A stretch of 7,205 bases of DNA, taken from NCBI GenBank assembly GCA_963926925.1, contig CAWUZD010000020.1, positions 1 to 7,205 on the forward strand, given 5' to 3'. Both the position numbers and the translations under genes were made by a program. Source of the DNA: Paralactobacillus_A sp963926925. Its GTDB lineage: Bacteria; Bacillota; Bacilli; Lactobacillales; Lactobacillaceae. Below are positions 1 to 6,091 of the stretch, in pieces; position 1 is the stretch's first letter, and every line of letters begins with the position of its first letter. A model generated the notes under the pieces. That model made no database searches, was not told the DNA's origin, and saw nothing but the letters and a program-made list of their open reading frames with translations.

Positions 1-3
1 AAA

Positions 4-84
4 TGGAGGAGAGTGGATTCGAACCACCGAACCCGAAGGAGCGGATTTACGGTCCGCCGCGTTTAGCCACTTCGCTACTCCTCC
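4..84 (-). tRNA. tRNA-Tyr (anticodon GTA)
   Basis: Read on the minus strand, this folds as a class II tRNA. The acceptor stem GGAGGAG pairs with CTCCTCC, followed by discriminator A. The anticodon arm carries GTA in the context CGGACCGTAAATCCG. A long variable arm (about CTCCTTCGGGTT) and a T arm with loop TTCGAAT follow. Bacterial tRNA-Tyr, like tRNA-Ser and tRNA-Leu, has a long variable arm, and GUA reads the Tyr codons UAU/UAC. The bases after the discriminator are TTT, so CCA is not encoded and must be added after transcription. It lies downstream of the metallophosphoesterase gene on the same strand with no terminator between them, but it has its own promoter. Confidence 0.95.
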
Positions 85-101
85 GTATTGGAACAATTAT
101 T

Positions 102-129
102 ATTATACACGGTTAGTTACTTTTTGCAA
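102..129 (-). promoter_or_regulatory. Sigma-A type promoter of the tRNA-Tyr gene
   Basis: On the minus strand, TTGCAA (124-129) and a perfect TATAAT (102-107) are separated by 16 bp. The -10 box ends 17 bp before the mature tRNA 5' end, so the leader is about 10 nt. The -35 box lies just past the stop codon of the upstream metallophosphoesterase gene, so the tRNA can be transcribed independently of it. Confidence 0.7.
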
Positions 130-136
130 GCATTTT

Positions 137-967
137 TTACAAAGTAATCATTGTTAATGTATTGCGCCATTCAGTCATGAAATCACTACTTTGCCACTCA
201 TTAAGACGACGGCCACGGTGGTAACCAAGCGGCCGGTGGACGTAAATAATATCATCAATTATTTGCAACGGATCACGTAAATGCAAGTGCCCAAAAGCAA
301 CGATTTTTACCACATCGTGGTATTCATTTAGTAATTCTTCAAGATGACGACTGCCTAAATACGCATTAATCATATCCCACTGTGGTTTATCATAACCATA
401 AATCATGAAGTTTTGGTGCGGTACAAAGTGTGTAGCAATAATTACTTGTTGGTGTTGGTGGCGCACTTGTTGTAATTGTTGGCGTAGAATCGTTAGTTCG
501 GCTTGCATCCGCGCTTGGTCACTCACAGGTTGGGCAATCATGCCATCAAACCACAAGGCATCCTTCCACCGTTGAAAATTAACGTGCTTTTTCATCAAAA
601 ACTGGTCAGCAAAGCTATAATCATACCAACCATTATTGCCAATAATTACCTGCTTAGTATGTGGAATCGCAATCATCTTGTGATTCAGGTAAAGCGGTGA
701 CAAGTCTTGATTCAACTCATCATATGTTACCCCACGGCGCATATCATGATTACCCGCCACAAAGTAAACATGCATTTGTGGAACTAATTGTTGGAGTTTT
801 TCAAAGTATTGTAAAGTTTGCTGGAAATTATTAAAAGTATCACCAGTATTAAGGTAATAATCAACATGTTGTGCACTTAAAAATTGCGCTTGTTGGTCAA
901 CGACCGTCAACGGATCAACGCGGTTAACGTCAAAATGATTATCAGATGAAAAAGCAATTTTAACCAT
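137..967 (-). CDS. Calcineurin-like metallophosphoesterase
   Basis: A 276-residue cytosolic protein with no signal peptide or membrane segment. All motifs of the calcineurin-like phosphoesterase fold are visible in order: D9-x-H11 (SSDNHFD), G42-D43 (NTGDTF), G72-N-H-D75 (AGNHDMRRG), H180 (ATHFVPH) and G226-H-L-H229 (FGHLHLR). These residues bind a two-metal centre that hydrolyses phosphoesters; the substrate cannot be read from the sequence. By general likeness it could belong to the Gram-positive subfamily of putative phosphoesterases modelled as TIGR03729, but this is from memory and unchecked. ATG at 967 is preceded by a GGAG some 15 nt upstream, a rather loose spacing. The gene diverges from the TetR-type regulator 51 bp away and may be its target. 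The final codons abut the tRNA-Tyr promoter. Confidence 0.9.
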   Translation of the reverse strand: MVKIAFSSDNHFDVNRVDPLTVVDQQAQFLSAQHVDYYLNTGDTFNNFQQTLQYFEKLQQLVPQMHVYFVAGNHDMRRGVTYDELNQDLSPLYLNHKMIAIPHTKQVIIGNNGWYDYSFADQFLMKKHVNFQRWKDALWFDGMIAQPVSDQARMQAELTILRQQLQQVRHQHQQVIIATHFVPHQNFMIYGYDKPQWDMINAYLGSRHLEELLNEYHDVVKIVAFGHLHLRDPLQIIDDIIYVHRPLGYHRGRRLNEWQSSDFMTEWRNTLTMITL

Positions 968-971
968 ATTA

Positions 972-1002
972 TTATCTTCTTTCTCCGGTAATGATAAGAT
1001 AA
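972..1002. promoter_or_regulatory. Inverted repeat between divergent genes, candidate TetR operator
   Basis: TTATCTT (972-978) and AAGATAA (996-1002) form a perfect 7-bp inverted repeat with a 17-bp spacer. It fills most of the 51-bp gap between the start codons of the metallophosphoesterase and the TetR-family gene. The right arm is part of a small direct repeat, GATAAGATAA. TetR proteins typically bind palindromes in such divergent gaps and repress themselves and the neighbour. The assignment is by position and symmetry only, and AT-rich 7-mers can arise by chance. Confidence 0.35.
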
Positions 1003-1018
1003 CTAGTGAGGTGTTAGG

Positions 1019-1594
1019 ATGAGTAATACGTTAAAAACCAAACGCGCATTAGCTGATGCATTAATTAAACTGTGCCAAACGAAGTCATTTAATAAGATTA
1101 GTATTACCGATATTACCCGTGAAGTTGGCATTAAACGACAAACTTTTTATTATCATTTTGAAGATAAATACATGCTACTAACCTATGTCTACCACCAAAC
1201 AGCATTATACTATTTGGACGATAACAATATTTCGCTTGATAACTGGGAATCACAAGTTTTAAGCATGCTCAAGGCCATCAAACAGTACGCTAAGCTTTAT
1301 CATAAGACCGTTGAAGCTGACCAAAGCATTTTAATGCACGAGTTATTACTAATTATTGAACATCGTTTTAAACATCTTTTCAACATGTTTGATACACAAC
1401 AACGGATTAGTGAAGAAAACAAGGCATTTTATGCTAAGTTCTTTGGTTATGGCTGTAGCGGCTTGTTACTAGAATGGATCATTAATAATTATCCACAAAA
1501 GCCGGCTAAACTGGCTCACCAAATGGCCCAACTTGCCAAGGATACCGAATTATTCTCTGTACAATTAGTTTATCGCGGTAGCAAAGAAGAATGA
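1019..1594 (+). CDS. TetR/AcrR family transcriptional regulator
   Basis: A 191-residue one-component regulator. Residues about 8-55 form the TetR DNA-binding domain: an alpha helix (KTKRALADALIKLCQTKSF), then the helix-turn-helix (ISITDITREVGIKRQTFYYHF) with the usual TFYYHF ending. The C-terminal part has the pattern FFGYGCSGLLLEWI (141-154). This resembles the C-terminal region Pfam calls TetR_C_8, found in DhaS-like regulators of lactic acid bacteria; that match is recalled, not computed. The ligand is unknown. ATG at 1019 follows GTGAGGTG with about 7 nt spacing. The gene is divergent from the metallophosphoesterase, which is its most likely regulated neighbour along with itself. It ends at a strong terminator. 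Confidence 0.88.
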   Translation: MSNTLKTKRALADALIKLCQTKSFNKISITDITREVGIKRQTFYYHFEDKYMLLTYVYHQTALYYLDDNNISLDNWESQVLSMLKAIKQYAKLYHKTVEADQSILMHELLLIIEHRFKHLFNMFDTQQRISEENKAFYAKFFGYGCSGLLLEWIINNYPQKPAKLAHQMAQLAKDTELFSVQLVYRGSKEE

Positions 1595-1596
1595 AA

Positions 1597-1630
1597 AAAA
1601 GCAGATTGGTTTAACCAATCTGCTTTTCGT
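1597..1630. terminator. Bidirectional intrinsic terminator, TetR gene / NlpC-P60 gene
   Basis: GCAGATTGGT (1601-1610) and ACCAATCTGC (1614-1623) form a perfect 10-bp stem with a TTA loop, flanked by AAAA and TTTT so that both strands end in a U tract. It serves the convergent genes on either side, starting 3 nt past the TetR stop codon. Confidence 0.9.
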
Positions 1631-1646
1631 TTTAATCAGTAATTAA

Positions 1647-2804
1647 TTATTGCATATGAATACCAAATGTTGGTGCATAATATTGTGCAGAACCATATGA
1701 TACGCTTTGACCAGGTGCTGGTGCAGCGATGTAACGACCATTACCTGCCCAGATAGCAACGTGATAAGCACTACCTGGTTGCCCCAGAAGCATAAGTCAC
1801 CTGGTTTAAGACTACTTACAGAAACAGGTTGACCCATGGTACTTTGGGCTTGGGATGTCCGGTATTGGCTACTTAAACCATAAACATGTTGTACAAAACC
1901 GGAGCAGTCAAAGCCACCAGGTTGATTACCACCCCATTGGTATGGTGCCCCCAAGATAGGAAGCAGCTCGACTAACGGCATTGTTAGCATTGCTTGTTTG
2001 TGGTTGGGTGGCATAACTAGCATGCGTTGTTGTGTTAGTTTGCCGTACAACTGGTTGTTGCGCTACTTGTGAATGTTGTTGGTAAGTAGTTGCAGTAGCA
2101 GTTGTTGTCTTGGTAGCAGCATATGTGGTTGCCCGTTGTGGCGTTGCGGGTGCTTGGTAATGACTAACCACTTGTTGACTAGCAACGTTAGTAGCTTGGT
2201 GAGCTGCACTAGCTACTGTTGCTGCTTGTGAAACTGGTGCTTGGCTAGCCACTGCTGGTGCAACCGGTGCTTGTGAAGTTGTTGGTGCTTGTTGAGTATT
2301 ACCATTAACAGTTACATATTGGGATGGTACCCAACCTTGTTGAATGTGGTAATATGTTTCATCCCCAACTTGTTGTTGACCTAATACTTTGGCACTTTGG
2401 CCACAAGCAAGATAACCAGCAACTTGATGTGAAGTTGGTGTTGTCCAAATAGTTGTTGCTCCAGCTTGATAACTTGCAGTAATTGTCATTGTTGCTGGTT
2501 GCACTTGGGCTGCTTGTGCATTAACATTTAAATATGCTGCCGGTACCCATTCGTTAGTACCAACTTGATACCAAGTTTGACCATTAACTTGTTGAGTATT
2601 TTGAATGGTTACTTGTTGATGATTAGTTAAATAACGAGTTGGTTGACCATTAGTTGGATTAGTCCAAACAGTGGTGGCCCCAGCTTGATAATTAACCGTT
2701 GCAGTAGCAGCATGGGCTTGATTAGTTTGCATCCCCATTAAGGTTGCACCGGCCAAGCCAACAAAACCGGTCGTCATTAAATTCTTAACAATTGTTGTTT
2801 TCAT
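1647..2804 (-). pseudogene. Secreted NlpC/P60 (C40) peptidoglycan hydrolase with two SH3b-like domains, interrupted by two compensating frameshifts
   Basis: The intended product is a 385-residue exported cell-wall endopeptidase. Residues 1-32 are a signal peptide (KN at the start, hydrophobic core, QAHA cleavage site). Residues about 36-97 and 108-168 are two similar SH3b-like wall-binding repeats (each with YQAGATT[VI]WT and a WVP..Y end). Residues about 170-275 are an Ala/Gln/Thr/Val-rich linker. From about 276 comes an NlpC/P60 domain with catalytic C300 in FDCSGF and H348 in YHVAIWAGNG. NlpC/P60 enzymes cut gamma-D-Glu-diamino-acid bonds in peptidoglycan. As given, the frame shifts at a run of five G (minus strand, 1948-1952; four expected) and stops at 1926. 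The middle reads in another frame until a run of four G (1782-1785; five expected) restores the original frame to a stop at 1647. ATG at 2804 has AAAGG about 9 nt upstream. It is either a real broken gene, a length-variable one, or a consensus error. Confidence 0.8.
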
Positions 2805-2956
2805 TTTAGTATACCTTTCGTATTAATGCAGATTATTTTAATGCCACTAATTATAATAATAATTAATGAACAATTTTTAGTTTAGCAATTGAATATCACA
2901 GTAATATTACAATTATCTTAATGTCTTTTTACAAGTGAATTATTTAGGAGGAAATT

Positions 2957-4759
2957 ATGACTACAAAATTACCATTACGTAATGAAGTACCCGTTGCTTT
3001 AACATGGGACTTAACTACTATTTTTCCTAATGATGAAGCCTGGCAACAAGCCTTTGACGAAGTGAAAGTACAAGCTGACACTGCTGCCGCTGTTAAAGGT
3101 AGCTTAGGTGCAAGTGCCCAAGCCTTATTAACTGGTTTACAAAAAATCTTTGCCGTGATGCGTAAGTTTGAAAAAGTATATGTTTACGCTAGTCTCAAGG
3201 CTGACCAGGATACTACCAATACTAAGTACCAAGCCTTCAATGCCCAAGTTGAAAGTCTCGGCGCCACAATTGATAGTAAGTTAGCCTTCATGGAACCAGA
3301 AATCATTGCTATTCCTAGTGCCAAGTTGCAACAATTCATCACGAGTGAACCACAATTACATATTTACCAACACCTTCTTGATGAAATTACGCAAAACCGG
3401 GCGCATGTCCTTCCAGCTGATCAAGAAGCATTATTAGCAGCAGCTAGTGATATTTTCAGTGCGCCACGGAACACCTTTGATACTTTAAACGATACTGATA
3501 TTGAATTTGGCACCATCACTGATGAAAATGGTCAACAAATCCAATTATCAGATGGTATCTATGGCAAGTTAATTGAATCAACTGACCGGCGCGTGCGCAA
3601 GGAAGCCTTTCAAACTTTATATAAGACTTACCATGACTTACGGCATACATTCGCGATGACTTTGGCAAGTGATGTTAAGGTGCATAACTATGATGCCAAA
3701 GTCCATCATTATCCTGATTCACGTACTGCCGAAATGAGTCAAAATCATATTCCAGTTAGTGTTTATGACACCTTAGTCTCAACCGTTAACCGCCATCTTG
3801 ACCTTTTGCATCACTATGTGGCTTTACGCAAGCAGGTGTTGAACGTGCCAGCATTACATATGTACGATATGTATGTGCCTTTAGTTGGTGAACCACCACT
3901 TACCTATACTTATGAAGCAGCACAAAAAGAAGCCCTCAAGGCCTTAGCCGTGATGGCTGATGATTACCTTGACCATGTCAAAGAAATTTATCATAACCGT
4001 TATATTGACGTCGTTGAAAATAAGGGTAAACGTTCTGGCGCTTATTCTGGCGGTGGTTATGACACCAATCCATTCATGTTATTAAACTGGCAAGATAATC
4101 TCAATAACCTTTACACTTTAGTCCATGAAACCGGGCATAGTGTACATAGTTGGTATACTAACCATAATCAACCTTATATTTATGGTGATTATCCAATTTT
4201 TGTAGCTGAAATTGCTTCAACTACCAACGAAAACTTATTAACCAACTACTTATTAGCCAACCAAAGCGATCCAAAAATACGCGCTTATGTGTTAAATTAC
4301 TATCTTGATGGTTTCAAGGGTACTGTTTTCCGGCAAACCCAATTCGCAGAATTTGAACAATATATCCATGAAGCTGATCAAAATGGCACTCCACTAACTG
4401 CACAAATGATGAGTGATTTTTATGCTGAATTGAATGCAAAGTATTATGGGGATGCCGTCGAACGCGATCCTGAAATTGCTCTTGAATGGTCACGCATTCC
4501 ACACTTCTACCGTAATTTTTACGTTTATCAATATGCTACTGGCTTTGCTGCAGCTTCAAGCTTAGCCCATGGCATTACTACACACAAACCACAAGCACGT
4601 GAAAAGTACATCAACTTCTTGAAATCAGGAAGTTCACAAGATGCCATCACTACGATGCAAAAAGCTGGTGTTGATATGTTAAAAGCTGATTACCTCGAAG
4701 ATGCTTTCAACGTCTTTGCTCAACGTCTGGATGAATTAGAAAAAATCTTAACTAAGTAA
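2957..4759 (+). CDS. pepF: Oligoendopeptidase F (M3B zinc metallopeptidase)
   Basis: A 600-residue cytosolic enzyme, the usual full length for PepF. It cleaves short peptides internally after uptake and contributes to peptide use and turnover in lactic acid bacteria. The N terminus (LPLRNEVPVALTWDLTTIFP) has the standard PepF opening. Residues about 110-185 fit the N-terminal oligopeptidase domain. The M3 catalytic domain holds the zinc site H390-E391-T-G-H394 (LVHETGHSVHSWY) with the third ligand E418 in FVAEIASTTNE. The C-terminal YQYATGFAAASSLA stretch is also typical. The start is fixed by AGGAGG at 2946-2951, 5 nt before ATG. It appears to be monocistronic: the divergent hydrolase gene lies 152 bp upstream and a strong terminator follows 7 nt after the stop. 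No truncation or missing residue seen. Confidence 0.97.
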   Translation: MTTKLPLRNEVPVALTWDLTTIFPNDEAWQQAFDEVKVQADTAAAVKGSLGASAQALLTGLQKIFAVMRKFEKVYVYASLKADQDTTNTKYQAFNAQVESLGATIDSKLAFMEPEIIAIPSAKLQQFITSEPQLHIYQHLLDEITQNRAHVLPADQEALLAAASDIFSAPRNTFDTLNDTDIEFGTITDENGQQIQLSDGIYGKLIESTDRRVRKEAFQTLYKTYHDLRHTFAMTLASDVKVHNYDAKVHHYPDSRTAEMSQNHIPVSVYDTLVSTVNRHLDLLHHYVALRKQVLNVPALHMYDMYVPLVGEPPLTYTYEAAQKEALKALAVMADDYLDHVKEIYHNRYIDVVENKGKRSGAYSGGGYDTNPFMLLNWQDNLNNLYTLVHETGHSVHSWYTNHNQPYIYGDYPIFVAEIASTTNENLLTNYLLANQSDPKIRAYVLNYYLDGFKGTVFRQTQFAEFEQYIHEADQNGTPLTAQMMSDFYAELNAKYYGDAVERDPEIALEWSRIPHFYRNFYVYQYATGFAAASSLAHGITTHKPQAREKYINFLKSGSSQDAITTMQKAGVDMLKADYLEDAFNVFAQRLDELEKILTK

Positions 4760-4766
4760 TGAAAAC

Positions 4767-4800
4767 CCGCATTAGTTAAAAACTAATGCGGATTTTTATT
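4767..4800. terminator. Intrinsic terminator shared by pepF and the convergent AbrB-like gene
   Basis: CCGCATTAGTT (4767-4777) and AACTAATGCGG (4781-4791) form a perfect 11-bp stem with an AAA loop, followed by ATTTTTATT on the plus strand. On the minus strand the same hairpin is followed by GTTTTC and starts at the stop codon of the AbrB-like gene, so it likely works both ways. Confidence 0.9.
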
Positions 4801-5059
4801 CTTCATGCATCCATTCATCAAAGTTTGGTGCTTGCTTTGGATCATAATGTCCACTTTCATCAAATTCTACTGTTTCATGCGGAATATCTACTAATAATTT
4901 ATTCCAATCTGCTGTTGTTGGTACTTTTTTAATCACAAAACCATTTTTAAGTGGTTGCAATAATAATTGCGTGCCAGTTGTAATTCTTTGTGTTTTTCGA
5001 ATTGCTGCTGGAATAATAATTTGTCCATTTTTTGAAACGGTAACTATTAAATGTTTCAT
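4796..5059 (-). CDS. AbrB/MazE/SpoVT-type DNA-binding protein, orphan antitoxin-like
   Basis: An 87-residue protein. Residues 4-46 match the swapped-hairpin AbrB fold: VTVSKNGQIIIPAAIRK is the usual K-x-G-Q-[IV]-x-[IL]-P-x-x-[IL]-R signature, followed by TGTQLLLQPLKNGFVIKKV. The acidic tail (about 47-87, ending FDEWMHEE) resembles the toxin-binding tails of MazE-like antitoxins. In type II toxin-antitoxin loci such genes usually precede a toxin; here the next thing downstream is the terminator shared with pepF, so no toxin is adjacent. ATG at 5059 follows GGGAGA with a good spacing. Its upstream region contains a tandem 11-bp repeat and an AT-rich palindrome that could be its own operator. 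It diverges from the small-RNA-like modules beginning near 5144. Confidence 0.82.
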   Translation of the reverse strand: MKHLIVTVSKNGQIIIPAAIRKTQRITTGTQLLLQPLKNGFVIKKVPTTADWNKLLVDIPHETVEFDESGHYDPKQAPNFDEWMHEE

Positions 5060-5090
5060 AATTTTCTCCCAATATTTAAAATATCGTTGT

Positions 5091-5112
5091 ATTTTGGTAC
5101 GATTATGGTATG
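5091..5112. repeat. Tandem 11-bp direct repeat, candidate operator
   Basis: ATTTTGGTACG (5091-5101) is followed immediately by ATTATGGTATG (5102-5112), with 9 of 11 positions equal. The period is one helical turn, so the GGTA cores face the same side of the DNA. It lies between the AbrB-like gene (minus) and the first small-RNA-like module (plus). A small palindrome, ATATTTAAAATAT, sits just nearer the gene. Binding by the AbrB-like protein is inference. Confidence 0.35.
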
Positions 5113-5143
5113 TTTAAATTATTCTAAGGACATTTATATATGA

Positions 5144-5310
5144 GCTCTTATATGGAAAATACCATTCTTTTATACACCTCTAAGGATGGACTTACTTTTT
5201 CCAAAGCCACTTACATAACAACTACAAGAGCACAAATCAATATTATCTGCTTTTAAGCAGAATAATGCCGTAAATCTCACTTAATTAATATTAGGTGAGA
5301 TTTTATTTTT
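5144..5310 (+). ncRNA. Candidate small RNA, module 1
   Basis: A putative promoter TTTAAA (5113-5118)-16 bp-TATATA (5135-5140) places a start near 5144-5147. GCTCTT (5144-5149) pairs with AAGAGC (5226-5231). Inside it, TGGAAAA (5153-5159) pairs with TTTTCCA (5197-5203), giving a rod. A CTGC-TTTTAA-GCAG hairpin follows, then a very strong terminator ending at 5310. The transcript would be about 165 nt. A 38-codon ORF (5140-5256) with AAGGA 9 nt upstream overlaps it, so a small protein is the main alternative. No known RNA family recognised. Confidence 0.35.
5272..5310 (+). terminator. Intrinsic terminator of small-RNA module 1
   Basis: A 14-bp stem (5272-5285 with 5290-5303, one G-T pair) closes a TAAT loop and is followed by TTTTATTTTT. 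The T run is only on the plus strand. Confidence 0.85.
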
Positions 5311-5350
5311 AAAAATTGTTCGAATATTAAACAAACTATGTTATCATAAT

Positions 5351-5474
5351 AATGTAACCGATTACCTTGTACTACATTTTGTGCATACTAAATTTTTCCT
5401 AACTTGCATCATATCAAAACCATTTTGAATATGATACAACAAAAAGTCACTCACTTTTTATGAGCGACTTTTTT
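5351..5474 (+). ncRNA. Candidate small RNA, module 2
   Basis: A weak promoter-like pair, TTGTTC (5316-5321)-17 bp-TGTTAT (5339-5344), suggests a start near 5351. The transcript would hold a long hairpin at 5404-5439 (TTG, ATCATAT and CAAAA against TTTTG, ATATGAT and CAA, with two small irregularities and a CCA loop) and then a terminator. TACCTTGTA (5363-5371) is the perfect complement of TACAAGGTA (5476-5484) just past the terminator, so a read-through transcript could close into a larger structure. No known family recognised; the start is uncertain. Confidence 0.35.
5441..5474 (+). terminator. Intrinsic terminator of small-RNA module 2
   Basis: AAAAAGTC and CTCA (5441-5448, 5450-5453) pair with TGAG and GACTTTTT (5461-5473) around one A-C mismatch. 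The loop is CTTTTTA, and the 3' arm ends in six T. Confidence 0.75.
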
Positions 5475-5540
5475 ATACAAGGTATGAAGGTACAACTCCT
5501 ACAAGTGTTTTTTGCAGTTCTCCGACTGTTACGTACTATA

Positions 5541-5580
5541 AAATCAGTTAACATTAATTGTTGACTGATTTTTTATTTTT
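5541..5580 (+). terminator. Intrinsic terminator downstream of module 2 / candidate short unit
   Basis: A 13-bp stem (5541-5553 with 5559-5571, one G-T pair) closes a TTAAT loop and is followed by TTTTTTATTTTT. It ends a stretch (5475-5540) whose product is unclear. Either read-through from module 2 or the 26-codon ORF at 5484-5564, which runs into the hairpin, could be what it terminates. Confidence 0.85.
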
Positions 5581-5640
5581 AAATTTAATTAAAAACCGTA
5601 AAATTTTTAATTCATAAAATAAAATTCATATTAGAATTTA

Positions 5641-5740
5641 ACGATGATATTTTTCATATCATCTTATTAACATCAATCTTCTGGTTTTACCTTCTACTAC
5701 AAAGCTCCGCTAAATAGCGGAGCTTTATTAATTTTTTATT
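5641..5740 (+). ncRNA. Candidate small RNA, module 3
   Basis: A weak promoter (TTTAAT 5606-5611, 17 bp, TATTAG 5629-5634) predicts a start near 5641. This is immediately before the perfect hairpin GATGATAT-TTTTC-ATATCATC (5643-5663). About 35 nt of mostly unpaired, pyrimidine-rich sequence follows, then a GC-rich terminator at 5701. Length about 95 nt. Again the predicted 5' end coincides with a 5' hairpin. No known family recognised. Confidence 0.35.
5701..5740 (+). terminator. Intrinsic terminator of small-RNA module 3
   Basis: AAAGCTCCGC (5701-5710) and GCGGAGCTTT (5717-5726) form a perfect 10-bp GC-rich stem around TAAATA, followed by ATTAATTTTTT. Confidence 0.88.
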
Positions 5741-5750
5741 ATGGATTTTT

Positions 5751-5795
5751 TAATTTTTGGAATTTCATTGTATTACATCATTAGCATGATATATT
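5751..5795 (+). repeat. Promoter block, copy 1 of a 45-bp direct repeat
   Basis: This block equals 6041-6085 at 35 of 45 positions without gaps, at a 290-bp offset. The 3' half is best kept, ending TTAGCATGATATATT against TTAACATGATATATT. It contains TTGTAT (5768-5773), 16 bp, then TATATT (5790-5795), preceded by TGA. The two downstream transcripts start at the same distance from this block. Confidence 0.65.
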
Positions 5796-5801
5796 TAAGT
5801 T

Positions 5802-5996
5802 GCTCGAATGATTTTGGCATGTCATGGTATGACTTTAATAAATTAATTTGAGCAACTGCAAGGAGTTTAAGGGTAAAAAGACATTTTAAAATCCAGCCTC
5901 ACACAACTTTTAACTTGAACATTTTTACCCGATGTGTCTTTTTATAGCCTTCTCTAAAAACTAGCACCTAGCTGTAAAAAGCTAGGTGTTTTCATA
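5802..5996 (+). ncRNA. Candidate small RNA, copy A of a duplicated family
   Basis: Counting 7 nt from TATATT puts the start at G5802. GCTCGA (5802-5807) pairs with TTGAGC (5848-5853), enclosing a GTCAT-GGT-ATGAC hairpin (5821-5833). Next comes AACTGCAAGGAGTTTAAGG with a Shine-Dalgarno-like AAGGAG (5860-5865). GGGTAAAAA (5871-5879) pairs with TTTTTACCC (5922-5930). Alternatively, AAAAAGACA (5875-5883) pairs with TGTCTTTTT (5935-5943); these two stems exclude each other. A terminator ends it near 5996. Copy B at 6092 keeps this layout with compensating changes in the first stem. About 195 nt; no start codon follows the AAGGAG, so it looks non-coding. Function unknown; I do not recognise it as a known family. 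Confidence 0.5.
5963..5996 (+). terminator. Intrinsic terminator of small RNA copy A
   Basis: AGCACCTAGCT (5963-5973) pairs with AGCTAGGTGTT (5980-5990) with one G-T pair. The loop is GTAAAA, followed by a short TTTTC tract, so the U run is weaker than in the other units. Confidence 0.78.
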
Positions 5997-6040
5997 TTAC
6001 AAAATTAATTAATTCCTTAACTTTCCCTTAAGATCCTTTT

Positions 6041-6085
6041 TAATTTTCAAAATTTAATTATATTATCGTATTAACATGATATATT
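6041..6085 (+). repeat. Promoter block, copy 2 of a 45-bp direct repeat
   Basis: Second copy of the block at 5751-5795. It contains TTATAT (6058-6063), a 16-bp spacer and TATATT (6080-6085) preceded by TGA. The -35 match is poorer than in copy 1, but the -10 region is identical. Confidence 0.65.
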
Positions 6086-6091
6086 GGAACT

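Noticed and set aside
503..700. 65-codon plus-strand ORF
   Set aside because: It lies wholly antisense to the metallophosphoesterase, whose motifs are complete, and shows no ribosome site or recognisable domain.
1643..2050. Separate 135-codon NlpC/P60 ORF with its own ATG
   Set aside because: The catalytic Cys motif is real, but the sequence before it is an out-of-frame read of the linker and the end is an out-of-frame read of the true C terminus. It is a fragment of the one gene at 1647-2804.
2821..2945. Exact promoters for pepF and the NlpC/P60 gene
   Set aside because: Several AT-rich hexamers could serve, but no pair has both a good -35 and a correctly spaced -10, so none is called.
4314..4502. 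62-codon minus-strand ORF
   Set aside because: It is antisense within intact pepF and its His-rich sequence is what the reverse of that coding frame would give.
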